From Ignavibacteria bacterium (GTDB lineage Bacteria; Bacteroidota; Ignavibacteria; Ch128b): a DNA stretch of 60,132 bases. A model generated the notes under the pieces. The model saw nothing but the letters and a program-made list of their open reading frames with translations, was not told where the DNA came from and did not search any database. Shown here one piece after another: positions 1 to 9,574 of the stretch. Numbering within the stretch: position 1 is the first letter of the stretch; every line of letters starts with the position of its first letter. The DNA lies in NCBI GenBank assembly GCA_016873845.1, contig VGVX01000008.1:1-60132 (forward strand), given 5' to 3'. Made by a program: the position numbers and the translations under genes.

Positions 1-209
1 GTCCAATTTAGACCATTATTTGTTGTACTTGATGAGTACAACTTCTGACTCAATAGATAAACTAAAATGCAATTATTTTCAGATATCTTAATGGGATGTG
101 CGTCAACTATTGCTATATCCGAAAATTCAAATTTCGAAACTTCGGTTGGCTGAGAGCTTAAAATTTCTGCGAATGAGAAGAGAATTATAAAACACAACCA
201 CTTTTTCAT
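1..209 (-). CDS. Secreted protein with Asp-box-like motif, N-terminal fragment
   Basis: Seen: a leftward frame starts at ATG 209 and stays open to the window edge. It is preceded by a GAGG ribosome binding site about five bases upstream. The protein begins MKKWLCFIILFSFAEILSSQ, a clear Sec signal peptide. The last readable residues, SSSTTNNGLNW, look like an Asp-box (S-T-x-N-G-x-x-W) of a BNR/sialidase-type propeller. The next gene upstream (258-3356) encodes the same kind of repeat and is only about 50 bases away on the same strand, so the two may form an operon of related secreted propellers. Function and C-terminus are unknown because the gene is cut by the window. Confidence 0.75.
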   Translation of the reverse strand, partial: MKKWLCFIILFSFAEILSSQPTEVSKFEFSDIAIVDAHPIKISENNCILVYLLSQKLYSSSTTNNGLNW

Positions 210-257
210 TTACTACCTCGTAAATTAATTATTCTTATAAAAATATTTTTTGGACTA

Positions 258-3200
258 TTACTTAATTAGAATCATCTTCTTGGTGCTTATAAAATTTCCT
301 GCTTTTAGTTGATATATGTAGATACCGCTCGTTAATCGTCCGTCAGCCGACGGATCGTTAATCGTTAATCGTACTTCATAATCGCCTGGCTGCTTCTCTT
401 CATTCACAAGAACTGCTACTTCCCTTCCGAGTATATCAAAAAGCTTCAGTGTCACTCTATTGGTGATTGGAATTTGGTACTTGATATTTGTAACTGGATT
501 AAACGGATTCGGGTAATTTTGGTAAAGTTTGAATTTGTTTGGAACTGCCTGCACCTTGTCTTCCACTGAAGTTGGTAAGCTAAAATTCCCATCGTAGACT
601 GATTTTGAATATTGAGCAATCGAACGTGCTTCTGTAATTGAATTTAAAGATGAATTTCCTCTCCCAACAACGTAAGCTGCAATAATTGTCACTGGTTTAT
701 TTAGACGAAGTTGAAACGGACCTAAATTAGATGCGATGTGATAATCCAAAGTATAATCGCATAACCAACCATAATTTGTTACTGGATCACCTGAAAATCT
801 GAACAGAGGATTGACTAATGCACAATTTACTCCTACGACTTTTCCATATCCAAAAGTGCAAGGAGCAATTGACCTGCCATCACTGTACTTTCCGAGAGAA
901 TAATTTCGAATCGCATCAACTGAGGTTGGAATGCCGACATTTGGCGCTGATCTCATATAAGGTACGGCTGATGTTATGCTAAAATTTCTTGCACCCGGTA
1001 TTTTTTCTATACCAAGGAATTTTCCTTTGAAATTATAAGCGGTGTCAAGTGGAGAATCAATATTTTGTTCAAAAACTCCATTTGAATTCACATCAATAAA
1101 GGTTACACCTGGAATATACTGAGGAGGAGACTGAAGCAGCTGCAGAAACATTGACGGTGGATTTGAACCGTATTCTTTATCATCATTTTCATTATAAATG
1201 AAACTTGAATTATGAAGCGTATCACATCCTGCTAAATCATCTGTATACTCACCCAAATCGGGATCAGCCCAAAGAACAAAGTAAACGGAATCGAGCAAGT
1301 TGGAAACAATCCCGCGATTCTCGATTTCATATCTTACAAATATAATGTTTCCTTTTGGAGCCGCTTGTGATGAATAAGCATAAGCTGTTTGCCTAACCTC
1401 AATCCCAAGAGGCGGAACTTGAGGAAATCTCTTGTTTGAAGTAACACCATCATTATAAACACACCAAATTGTTAAATCACCGAGCAGATCAGGTCTGTCT
1501 TCGTTTATATCCCAAACGCCATTTGAATTTTTATCGACTGGCGAGTAAACTCCATCATTATCTCCATCAAAAAAATCAGCACCTAACGCAACGGCATAAA
1601 TCCAATCTTGCCAGGAACTGCCAAACGGCGGATCACTTGATCTTACTACATACAATTTATTCAGCGCATCATTAATAGAAAATCCAACTCTGCCTGGCTG
1701 ATAATCTAATATTCGTGATGTTGTCGAAATCCCATTTGCCCAAAGAGTATTTCCATAATAACCACTCATTAAAAAACCGCCTGAATAGAGAAATTCAATT
1801 CCATCATAGCTTCCGCCATGAGGGAATACAACACGTTCATCACCAACGTTTATAGAATTTGAATCTGTATCAACAATATAAAAATAATAGCTGTGGGATT
1901 GTGATGTTAACCGTTCAACATCTGCGATAACTCCATCGTAACGGAATGGTATTTGTAATTTATTCACATCAATTAACCTTTTGAGGGAATCTTGTGGAAT
2001 TAGAAATGGTCCGATTGAATTCCCGAATATATAATCACCAGCTAAACCATCGTTATGATTTCCGTCATCGAACATTACAACATCAAATTCTGAAAATTTC
2101 ATTTTAACTGAATTGATACCCGATTCATCGTCGATGAATGCTCTAACCCATACTGGAATATTGTAATAGAATGGAGTTCGCTCATGCTTGATTAAGAAAG
2201 GCGGAGGATTAGAGTCTGAAGTTACTCCAAGCTTGCCACACCAAATTTGAAAATAATTTTTGTTGCTAATAATCGATCTCTTGGATGCAAATGCAACAAA
2301 AGGTTCATCATTCACTAAACAAGCATCTGCATTCATATCATCCCCAACAAATCGAGTGAACTCAATTGGTGCTGACCAAGTTTCGCCTTGATCAGTACTA
2401 ATTTTAAAGTAAATATCCTTCTGGAAATATTCTGAAAAGTGAGTTGGGTTTAGAACCTGATACAATAGAAAAATAGTTCCATCAGATTTTTTAACTAATC
2501 TCAATGGTTTTTCCTTCAAGGAGGAATTTACCACAGCAATTTTTTCAGACCAGGTTAAACCATTATCGGTGCTGGTTCTTTGAAAAATATCATAATTCCC
2601 ATTCGAACTATCCGAGTGAACTGATAATAATCTTGAAGATGAAACAGAAATTAGTGTCCCATTTTCTTCATTCAAGTTTGTTGAAAGAAATGAAAACTCT
2701 CGACTCCATGTGTTTCCATCATCAGAGCTTGTTCGATAGTTAATATTATTATCTCCTGTACCCGTGATTCGTTGATATATAAACCAAATTTTTCCATCCA
2801 TTGTTTGAGTTAATCTTCCTGAGCTTGAATAACTTGCTGTGATTCCGCCTAATAATAGTTTTGAAGCTGACCAGGTTGTCCCATTATCATCCGAAAATGT
2901 GATGTATGGATAAATATCATTTTCATATCCACTGCTTATAAGAATAACTCGGCCAGTATGTGTTTTCAATCCAGTTAAAAATTTTAAACCAGGAGATATC
3001 GAACCAATATTTATTGCAGTTGAAAAATTGGTCCAATTAAGTCCGCCATCTGTGCTTGCGGTAATTCCGATTCCGGTACCTGAAAGGATTGCAATCATCA
3101 CTTTACCATCAGCAAATTGAATTGGAACAGAATTGTATAAATCAGTGGTAACTCCCCAGCTTGGTAGTGGGAAGGGTTTAGAGAAATCAGACGCGACTTT

Positions 3201-3356
3201 TGTGTGATGGTCTTTTGGGTTCAGTACTTCCCATTTAGGATTATAATACTCAAAATCTTTCGTCTTATAATTACTTTGCTGAGTAAATAGGATTGATGGA
3301 AAAAAAACGAGAGCAGCAGAAAAAACAATAAATCTAAAAAAGATAATCGATTTCAT
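258..3356 (-). CDS. Secreted BNR/sialidase-like propeller protein with T9SS sorting domain
   Basis: 1032 residues with an N-terminal signal peptide (FIVFSAALVFFPSILFTQQ) and a strong AAGGAGG site before the ATG. Residues 80-350 carry repeated Asp-boxes (STDGGLNWTN, SDDNGTTWSA, SDDGNTWSRE, STDQGETWSA), typical of six-bladed BNR propellers. The middle, about 390-900, has beta-rich segments with Asp-rich runs such as DGDNDGVYSPVDKNSNG that could bind calcium. The C-terminus has the linker YQNYPNPFNP, a FlgD-like sandwich and the ending KKMILIK, which is a T9SS type A signal; the protein is therefore expected on the cell surface or outside. No sialidase arginine triad is evident, so enzymatic activity is doubtful. 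One loop of the sorting domain (DNA 330-371) is about six residues longer than in its window paralogues and is encoded by a palindrome. Confidence 0.85.
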   Translation of the reverse strand: MKSIIFFRFIVFSAALVFFPSILFTQQSNYKTKDFEYYNPKWEVLNPKDHHTKVASDFSKPFPLPSWGVTTDLYNSVPIQFADGKVMIAILSGTGIGITASTDGGLNWTNFSTAINIGSISPGLKFLTGLKTHTGRVILISSGYENDIYPYITFSDDNGTTWSASKLLLGGITASYSSSGRLTQTMDGKIWFIYQRITGTGDNNINYRTSSDDGNTWSREFSFLSTNLNEENGTLISVSSSRLLSVHSDSSNGNYDIFQRTSTDNGLTWSEKIAVVNSSLKEKPLRLVKKSDGTIFLLYQVLNPTHFSEYFQKDIYFKISTDQGETWSAPIEFTRFVGDDMNADACLVNDEPFVAFASKRSIISNKNYFQIWCGKLGVTSDSNPPPFLIKHERTPFYYNIPVWVRAFIDDESGINSVKMKFSEFDVVMFDDGNHNDGLAGDYIFGNSIGPFLIPQDSLKRLIDVNKLQIPFRYDGVIADVERLTSQSHSYYFYIVDTDSNSINVGDERVVFPHGGSYDGIEFLYSGGFLMSGYYGNTLWANGISTTSRILDYQPGRVGFSINDALNKLYVVRSSDPPFGSSWQDWIYAVALGADFFDGDNDGVYSPVDKNSNGVWDINEDRPDLLGDLTIWCVYNDGVTSNKRFPQVPPLGIEVRQTAYAYSSQAAPKGNIIFVRYEIENRGIVSNLLDSVYFVLWADPDLGEYTDDLAGCDTLHNSSFIYNENDDKEYGSNPPSMFLQLLQSPPQYIPGVTFIDVNSNGVFEQNIDSPLDTAYNFKGKFLGIEKIPGARNFSITSAVPYMRSAPNVGIPTSVDAIRNYSLGKYSDGRSIAPCTFGYGKVVGVNCALVNPLFRFSGDPVTNYGWLCDYTLDYHIASNLGPFQLRLNKPVTIIAAYVVGRGNSSLNSITEARSIAQYSKSVYDGNFSLPTSVEDKVQAVPNKFKLYQNYPNPFNPVTNIKYQIPITNRVTLKLFDILGREVAVLVNEEKQPGDYEVRLTINDPSADGRLTSGIYIYQLKAGNFISTKKMILIK
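330..371. repeat. Palindrome flanked by 9-bp direct repeats inside a coding region
   Basis: On the plus strand CGTTAATCG occurs at 330-338, 356-364 and 363-371. Between the first two copies lies the hairpin TCCGTC (339-344), AGCC, GACGGA (349-354). It is read in frame as part of the T9SS domain of the gene at 258-3356, giving LTINDPSADGRLTS. The same loop in the other sorting domains of this window is about six residues shorter. A perfect hairpin between direct repeats suggests a small palindromic insertion that kept the frame. Confidence 0.5.
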
Positions 3357-3416
3357 TTTACCTCCTTCTTGTGGGAAAATTCTGAATTATCAATTCATTG
3401 TCAATACAATTCGATT

Positions 3417-6400
3417 TTAGCTGAGAATGGATTCTGACCTGCAAACAAGAGAGTAAGAACAATTAATGCAAATTTTTTCTTTCGCTTTTTCGACATTTGT
3501 CAAATTGAATTTCCCGCAATTAATGTTTTGGATCATAATTCTAACTTCAGAAAGTTTTTGCTCAAGAAAATTTTTCAGTTCAAGATCGCTCATTAAGGAC
3601 ATTCTCTTTCTCAACGAAATACTGTTGATTTCGTGACTGAGATTTTTCATTATTATTTTTAGAAATATGGAATCTTCAATATTAATCTTCTTGAATTGAT
3701 CTTGTAGATGCTTCTCGCACATTTTCAGGTAGAGAGGCATCTGTAGTGAATGATTCTGCTCGATTTCTTTTTTTGACGGCATTCGAGAACCGGTTTTATA
3801 ATCTACTACTTGCAAGGCACCAGATTTATCGTCAAAATTAATTCTATCAATTTTGCCATGAAGTTTTATTGATGCATCATTTTTTAATTTTAAATCAATC
3901 CGTAAATATTTTTCGAACTCATGCGGAGATATTTTTAACTCACTTTCGCTCTCGAATTGAATAAATGCTTCAAAGACAGATTTAACTTTTTCCGAACCTA
4001 GAAAATATTCCTCAACTAAGAAAAAGAAAGGATTGTAAGTTTTTATTTCATCAACTTCTTCTTTTGCAATTCTGAGTAGTTCACCGAGTAAAGAATTTTT
4101 ATCCAACTCGAGCTCCGAATAAAAATTTCTTTTTTCTTTTTTCAGTTTCGAAAAGAATCGCTGAAGTATTTTATGCAGTAGCAAACCTTTTTCTTTTCTT
4201 GTGACATCCTCTTCAACTTCTTCCTCCTCGAAGAGATTCAATATATTCGATAGAAAATATCTGTAAGGGCATTGTGCAAATGTTTCCAGTTCAGTAATAG
4301 AAAAATATTTATCCTCATTTTTTTCTAAAAGTATCTTTTGCAAATCAGTCCTTGTGATAAAACCCCCAAATTCATCGCCGATTATATTTTCAGATCGTCG
4401 TGATACTCTTTCTCTGATTTTATGGATAGACTCAATTTGCTGGCGATGCTCATTGCTCAGATTTTGGATTTCATCTTTAGGATACGAGTCAATTGCTCCA
4501 TAAAATTCATTAGTAGTAAAAATTCTATTTTTCAGAGTAGAATCGTCAAATGAGTGTGTACGAACTACTTTTTGCAGTGCCTTAAGAAAATCTGAAACCA
4601 CGAATTCTTTCTTCTCATCAGATTTTGGATAGGATAAATACAATTCATCTGTAAATGTACATAGGGATTGATAAAACAAATATCTTTCCTCGAGAAGTTT
4701 TCGTCTATCGTCTTTAATGAATTTATCTTCGAGAAACAGCAGTGGTTTGTATCGAGATGGGAACACTCCATTAACCAATCCTGCTAAAAAAAGAATTTTA
4801 AATTTAAGCCCACGAATTTCATTCGGAGTGGTGACCTGAACACCAAAACCGGCTTTCTCTTTTAGGTTGTACCGTGTGCCGGAAATCGCTGAAAGGAGGA
4901 ACTCGTAATGCTCATTCAAATTCAATTCTACAACCGACATTTCGAGTTTGGAATAAACTTCAACCATTTCATCCAGCAACGAATAGAAATTTTTTAATGC
5001 GATAGATTCCTTTGAAAGAATCTCATAGGTGAATAAATTATTTCCAGTTATCTTCAATTTGAATATGTTTTGATGCAGATTCAACAGATTTAATAAATTT
5101 ATTAAATTATTCTTGAACTCATTTGCAGTGCACTTCTTTTCAAATGGCTCAATTATTTTAATCAAACTTTTTAAATCTTGAGCTGCTTTTTTATATGACT
5201 TCAAGGTTTTGGAAGTTTTACCATTTAATATACCAAAACTTAAATTTGACAAAATCTCAATTCTGTAATTAATTGCATCGAGTATTTCTTTTTTCCCTCG
5301 AATAACTTTTTCCGACGAAATTACTGCATATAGATTTTTTGCGTCTATTCCTTCAAACTTCAGAAGATTTGATTTTAAGACTTTTATTATATCCTTGTAA
5401 TAATAGTTATTTACAGTAAGCTTAAGCAGACTTATTATTGAAATAACTACCGGAGAATTTTTCAAGTAGAATCTATCTGTAACGTTCACTGGAATCCCAT
5501 ACACAGAAAATATTTCACGGATCAAATCTGAATAAGCATCAATATCTTTAACAGCTAAACAAATATCTGTAAGATCAAGCCCGGCGTTCTCCATCACTTT
5601 ATACTTAATTATTTTTGCGACTTTTTCAATCTCTTCACGGACATTAAAACCAGAAAGAATAGATACATTCGCAAAATCTTTCTCATCAAATGTGGACGGC
5701 TGGAATAAATGTTTCTGAATTACTTCTTGAAAATTTGAGTTAGAATTATCGCTCAGTTCAATATGCGTAAATCCAAGCGAAGTAATTTTACGATGTGTTT
5801 CAAATAAATTTTCAAACACTTCAGGATTTGATTCGTTGAAATCAAGTGTCAATGTAAGATCAAGATTGGGCAGAGCTGAAATTTTTTCAATAAGATTAAG
5901 TTCAGGCGATGTGAATTCATTAAATCCACTGATAATAATTTTTGAAACTGATGGAAATATCTTTCTGAATTTGTTATTGAATTCTTCCTGTTTAAGTTTT
6001 TCAAGATTGATGTATACATCACCTGTTTCAAACAAGTCGAGCTTACTTAAGTATTTCTGATACTCTGAATAAATCTCATAGATATCTTCGAGTTTAATTT
6101 TATTGTAACCAGTAAATTCCTCGATGCTTTTCTCAAACTGGGAGTGATCGTATCCTAATTCTTTCAATCTTGAAATCACAGAAATTATCATTTCTATTAT
6201 ACCATTCGAAACAAATTCTTTCGTCCGATGAAAATATGTAAGTTCGGTTTCCTTGATAATTTTTCTTATCAAAAAATATTGGAGTGAGGATGAGATTTCC
6301 GCTTTGCCAAAATTAATAGATTGAAACATCTTCGAAGCAAATGTTCCAATCGTAAAAATATTTAATCCTAAGACAGTTTGATTCGGAGCAAATTCAATTA

Positions 6401-6539
6401 ACTCTCGGAGAAGATAGCGGCTTTTTCTCCGCGTGGGAACGATATAAATAAAAGAATCAAGCTCCCCTCTTTGAATGACTTCACGAATTTCATTATCCGC
6501 ACTGAAAACTTCTTCAATATTTTTTCTATAAATGTACAT
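3417..6539 (-). CDS. AddB/RexB-like PD-(D/E)XK nuclease with Fe-S cluster
   Basis: 1040 residues. The N-terminal part resembles the helicase-like fold of AddB; the region IVPTRRKSRYLLREL stands where a Walker A would be but lacks GxGK, so this subunit is probably not an ATPase. The C-terminal nuclease is clear: FAQCPYRYF at about 775 supplies the first Cys, GKIDRI and VVDYKTG supply the acidic residues and Lys of the PD-(D/E)XK site, and KEKICINCSYSLVCR at the end supplies three more Cys for the 4Fe-4S cluster known in AddB. The expected role is double-strand-break end processing together with an AddA helicase, which is not in this window. Its start overlaps the stop of the CYTH gene by one base (TAATG), so it is translationally coupled. 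Confidence 0.8.
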   Translation of the reverse strand: MYIYRKNIEEVFSADNEIREVIQRGELDSFIYIVPTRRKSRYLLRELIEFAPNQTVLGLNIFTIGTFASKMFQSINFGKAEISSSLQYFLIRKIIKETELTYFHRTKEFVSNGIIEMIISVISRLKELGYDHSQFEKSIEEFTGYNKIKLEDIYEIYSEYQKYLSKLDLFETGDVYINLEKLKQEEFNNKFRKIFPSVSKIIISGFNEFTSPELNLIEKISALPNLDLTLTLDFNESNPEVFENLFETHRKITSLGFTHIELSDNSNSNFQEVIQKHLFQPSTFDEKDFANVSILSGFNVREEIEKVAKIIKYKVMENAGLDLTDICLAVKDIDAYSDLIREIFSVYGIPVNVTDRFYLKNSPVVISIISLLKLTVNNYYYKDIIKVLKSNLLKFEGIDAKNLYAVISSEKVIRGKKEILDAINYRIEILSNLSFGILNGKTSKTLKSYKKAAQDLKSLIKIIEPFEKKCTANEFKNNLINLLNLLNLHQNIFKLKITGNNLFTYEILSKESIALKNFYSLLDEMVEVYSKLEMSVVELNLNEHYEFLLSAISGTRYNLKEKAGFGVQVTTPNEIRGLKFKILFLAGLVNGVFPSRYKPLLFLEDKFIKDDRRKLLEERYLFYQSLCTFTDELYLSYPKSDEKKEFVVSDFLKALQKVVRTHSFDDSTLKNRIFTTNEFYGAIDSYPKDEIQNLSNEHRQQIESIHKIRERVSRRSENIIGDEFGGFITRTDLQKILLEKNEDKYFSITELETFAQCPYRYFLSNILNLFEEEEVEEDVTRKEKGLLLHKILQRFFSKLKKEKRNFYSELELDKNSLLGELLRIAKEEVDEIKTYNPFFFLVEEYFLGSEKVKSVFEAFIQFESESELKISPHEFEKYLRIDLKLKNDASIKLHGKIDRINFDDKSGALQVVDYKTGSRMPSKKEIEQNHSLQMPLYLKMCEKHLQDQFKKINIEDSIFLKIIMKNLSHEINSISLRKRMSLMSDLELKNFLEQKLSEVRIMIQNINCGKFNLTNVEKAKEKICINCSYSLVCRSESILS

Positions 6540-7060
6540 TACTTCTTGGATTTAACTTTTTTAGCTATCAGCAGGTCCGAATATGAATTAAGTATCTGAT
6601 CATTCTTACTTAATCCCAAGTCTTTACATAGGAACTCAACTTCTTCCCTAGCTTTTTTCAGTGAGGAATTTACTTTCGTTTCAAGTTCGATAAAATTTCC
6701 TAGTCCCTTAATTTTATCTAAGTGAATTCGGGTATTTTTGTAATGAAACAATGTTCTATGTTTTTTCACTGTGACAAGAGGTTTCATGAACAACTTAAAA
6801 AAACTTACCCATTCTTTCGGTGATTCAACTTTGATGAAATGAAATTTGGACCATCGCTCCCTTCCATCCTCAACGCGACTGTAAAATATTACAGACTTTT
6901 CACCATTTGAATCTCTTACTTTCAACCTTCCTTTTTCATTTTGGAAATAAACATCCACCTGCTCGGACGAATAAATTTTTTGAGCTTTGAGTTTAGTAAT
7001 TCTATTCAAGAATTTGACTCGATTGGCAAGCTTAATTTTAATTTCAAGATTTTTCGGCAT
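6539..7060 (-). CDS. CYTH domain protein
   Basis: 173 residues, the normal size for a single CYTH (CyaB/thiamine triphosphatase) domain. Seen: LEIKIKL at the N-terminus, a degenerate form of the ExExK signature with Lys for the second Glu; RLKVRDSNG and RVEDGRERW in the middle; RTLFHYKNTRIHLDKIKGLGNFIELETKV, which matches the conserved RxxxxxxxxxhLDxVxGLGxFxExE stretch, with EVEFLCKDLGL after it. CYTH proteins act on organic phosphates in a tunnel, as triphosphatases or adenylate cyclases; the changed ExExK makes the exact reaction uncertain. Its ATG follows directly on the TGA of the methyltransferase, and its stop overlaps the nuclease start, so the three genes are one transcript. Confidence 0.8.
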   Translation of the reverse strand: MPKNLEIKIKLANRVKFLNRITKLKAQKIYSSEQVDVYFQNEKGRLKVRDSNGEKSVIFYSRVEDGRERWSKFHFIKVESPKEWVSFFKLFMKPLVTVKKHRTLFHYKNTRIHLDKIKGLGNFIELETKVNSSLKKAREEVEFLCKDLGLSKNDQILNSYSDLLIAKKVKSKK

Positions 7061-7675
7061 TCATTTTTCCCAAATCATTAGTAATTCATTATTTAACCTC
7101 GGCTTAACAGAAGATATTGGTCTCTCAGAATATTTCAAATTGAATTTTTCACTGAACATTTTATATGTCTCTAAAGCATCCACAGTGAAAGGAGGTGTAT
7201 GTTCAGCTTTATTTATTAGCGGAAAAAAAAGTGCAACGAAAAGACCTCCCTGTCTTAATACTTCGAAGACCAAATCTCTGTATTCAACTCTTCTTTTCGG
7301 ATCGATTGCACAGAAAGTCGTGTACTCCAGAACATAATCAAACCTCTCTCCGAATTTTTTATTCAGAGTAAATAAATCTTGGTTCAGAAATTCAACTTTC
7401 ACATTTTTCATTTGTGCATTTTTTTTCGCTCTTAAAATTGCTTCACTTGAGAAATCGTTTGCATAAACCTCAAAACCATTTTCTGCGAATAAGATTGCAT
7501 CATGCCCGCTTCCACAGCCAAGTACAAGAATTGATCCTTTGCTTTTCAGCCACTGTGTTTGCTGCAAATCAGCAAAAACTTTTGTTGGATGACTTAATTC
7601 CCAATTATCTAAGTTATTGCGGTACTTTTCGTCCCAAAACTCTGAATCACTCACTGATGAAGAATTGTCTTTCAT
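7061..7675 (-). CDS. TPMT-like class I SAM-dependent methyltransferase
   Basis: 204 residues. FWDEKYRNNLDNWELSHPT at residues 13-31 resembles the entry segment of the thiopurine S-methyltransferase family. ILVLGCGSGHD (about 49-59) is SAM motif I, EVYANDFSSEAI motif II, and EYTTFCAIDPKRRVEYRDLV corresponds to the family segment after the motif IV acidic residue. The substrate is unknown; family members methylate small thiols, halides or metalloids. It is the first gene of the coupled trio with the CYTH protein and the AddB-like nuclease, and it starts 57 bases from the divergent RlmI-like gene. Confidence 0.8.
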   Translation of the reverse strand: MKDNSSSVSDSEFWDEKYRNNLDNWELSHPTKVFADLQQTQWLKSKGSILVLGCGSGHDAILFAENGFEVYANDFSSEAILRAKKNAQMKNVKVEFLNQDLFTLNKKFGERFDYVLEYTTFCAIDPKRRVEYRDLVFEVLRQGGLFVALFFPLINKAEHTPPFTVDALETYKMFSEKFNLKYSERPISSVKPRLNNELLMIWEK

Positions 7676-7732
7676 TTTTTTGAAAATGTATTAAACTTTA
7701 TGCATATTAACAACGTTCAAGAACTTAATATT

Positions 7733-8914
7733 ATGGATTACAGTGAAATTAAATTAAAAAAGAAAGAAGACAAACGAATAAGGAATGGGCACTTATGGAT
7801 TTTCAGCAATGAAGTAGAAAATCTTGATAGGTCGATTCCCACTGGTTCGATAGTAAATATTCTTTCTCATGATGATAGATATTTGGGGAGAGGGTTCTTC
7901 AATCCGAATGCGCTGATCTCCGCAAGAATATTTACTACGATCGACGAAGAAATAAACCGAGACTTTTTTTTCAGACAGATCCAAGCAGCTGCAGATTTAC
8001 GAAATAAACTTTATCCCAATAGGACAGTTTATAGATTAATCCACAGTGAAAGTGATCTCCTCCCAGGATTGATTATTGATAGATACAATGATTCCTATTC
8101 TATTCAATTTAATACTGTTGGTTTGGAAGAATTCCAGGGTGTGATCATTGACGTACTAAAAAGCCAACTTGATGCAAAAAATATAATCCTAAGAAATGAT
8201 ACGACTGCAAGAGAGCTAGAAAACTTAAGACGTTATAAAGAAGTGGTCATTGGTGAGAACATAGCTGAAATTGTTGATGACGGTGTAATTAAATATAAAG
8301 TCGATGTGCTAAATGGACAGAAAACCGGTATGTATCTCGATCAAGTAGAGAATAGACATTCTATTTTATCCATCTGTAAAGATGCTAATGTTCTCGATTG
8401 CTTTTGCAATGACGGAGGATTTTCGTTAGCAGCGCTCAAAGGAGGTGCAGCAAAAGTTACTTCTATTGAGATTTCCGCTGATGCTTTGAAGAATTACGCC
8501 GTAAATATTTCAATCAATGAACTTGAGAAAGAACGTACTGAACTGATTGAAGATGATGTTTTTGACGTTCTTAAAAAATTCAGAGATGAGAATAAGAAAT
8601 TTGATGTAATAAACCTCGATCCTCCTTCATTTACGAAATCGAAAAAGAATATCCCGCAAGCAAAGAAAGGTTATTTTGTCGTTAATAATCACGCATTTAA
8701 TTTAGTTGAGAAGAATGGATTTATTGCAACTTCATCTTGTTCTCATCATATTAGTGAGGAAGAATTCTTAGAAATTCTAATCAATGCGGCAAAAAAATCC
8801 AAAAGAAAATTTTCAATTGTAAAAGTTGCCGGCGCAGCCCCCGATCATCCCATCCATCCAAAAATGCCGGAAACAAAATATTTAAAATTTGTATTATTGA
8901 AAGTCTTAGATTAG
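7733..8914 (+). CDS. RlmI-like 23S rRNA (cytosine-C5) methyltransferase
   Basis: Starting at ATG 7733 the protein is 393 residues, the usual size for RlmI/YccW. The family normally starts just before a PUA domain with the signature seen here, RIRNGHLWIFSNEVE. An in-frame ATG at 7700 would add 11 unrelated residues and has no better ribosome binding site. The methyltransferase half has ANVLDCFCNDGGFSLAA (motif I), VINLDPPSFTKSKK (motif IV) and ATSSCSHH, whose Cys is the likely motif VI residue. RlmI makes m5C1962 in E. coli 23S rRNA; the target here is inferred. The small barrel gene follows after eight bases. Confidence 0.85.
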   Translation: MDYSEIKLKKKEDKRIRNGHLWIFSNEVENLDRSIPTGSIVNILSHDDRYLGRGFFNPNALISARIFTTIDEEINRDFFFRQIQAAADLRNKLYPNRTVYRLIHSESDLLPGLIIDRYNDSYSIQFNTVGLEEFQGVIIDVLKSQLDAKNIILRNDTTARELENLRRYKEVVIGENIAEIVDDGVIKYKVDVLNGQKTGMYLDQVENRHSILSICKDANVLDCFCNDGGFSLAALKGGAAKVTSIEISADALKNYAVNISINELEKERTELIEDDVFDVLKKFRDENKKFDVINLDPPSFTKSKKNIPQAKKGYFVVNNHAFNLVEKNGFIATSSCSHHISEEEFLEILINAAKKSKRKFSIVKVAGAAPDHPIHPKMPETKYLKFVLLKVLD

Positions 8915-8922
8915 AAGAATTG

Positions 8923-9537
8923 ATGAAAAAAATTATTGTCTTTTTGTTTTGTTTAACACTAACTGCGGCTGCGCAAGATACTGCTAATGAGAGCTTGTAT
9001 AACTCGCTCGGTTTTGATTTTATGATCTCCGAAGGAGGAATCGGGATAGGTGGTTTTTACAGTAAAGAATTTACTTCGACATTGAGCGGATTTATTGATC
9101 TTTCGTTTTCAGAGTCGAAGGATGATAAGGAATTTGAGTATGTGGACTATTGGGGACAAGTTCATGTTGTCGGGAAAAAAAATCGTGTGTTCGTATTGCC
9201 TCTTAATGTAGGAGTGAAATACAGATTATTCAAAGAAGATATTGTGGATAATTTCCGACCCTATCTTAATTTTTCAGTTGGACCAGCAATGGTTGTCACT
9301 ACACCTTTCCGCGAGGATTTCTTCCGAAGCTTTAAATATGCGCAAGCAAAATATACGATCGGCGGGTATGTTGGGATCGGTGCACAATTTGGATTTGATA
9401 GAATTAATTCTGTCGGACTGAATCTTAGATACTACTATATCCATTTCTTTGATGAAGGAGTTGAAAGTATGTCTGGATTTCGAAGAAAAAATCTCGGCGG
9501 AATATATGTTACATTCAACTTTGGATTTTCAATCTGA
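8923..9537 (+). CDS. Outer-membrane beta-barrel protein, small porin-like
   Basis: 204 residues from ATG 8923; a TTG directly before it is unlikely to be the start. MKKIIVFLFCLTLTAAAQ is a signal peptide. The mature part alternates polar and hydrophobic residues in about eight strands, for example GGIGIGGFYSKEF, LSGFIDLSFSE, FVLPLNVGVKYRLF, YTIGGYVGIGAQFGF, SVGLNLRYYYI, and ends in GGIYVTFNFGFSI with a terminal aromatic strand. This is typical of OmpX/OmpW-size barrels. No specific function can be read. It is convergent with the redoxin gene 37 bases away. Confidence 0.65.
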   Translation: MKKIIVFLFCLTLTAAAQDTANESLYNSLGFDFMISEGGIGIGGFYSKEFTSTLSGFIDLSFSESKDDKEFEYVDYWGQVHVVGKKNRVFVLPLNVGVKYRLFKEDIVDNFRPYLNFSVGPAMVVTTPFREDFFRSFKYAQAKYTIGGYVGIGAQFGFDRINSVGLNLRYYYIHFFDEGVESMSGFRRKNLGGIYVTFNFGFSI

Positions 9538-9574
9538 TAATTTGCCGTTCAAGTAAAATTGTTTAAAAATTTTC

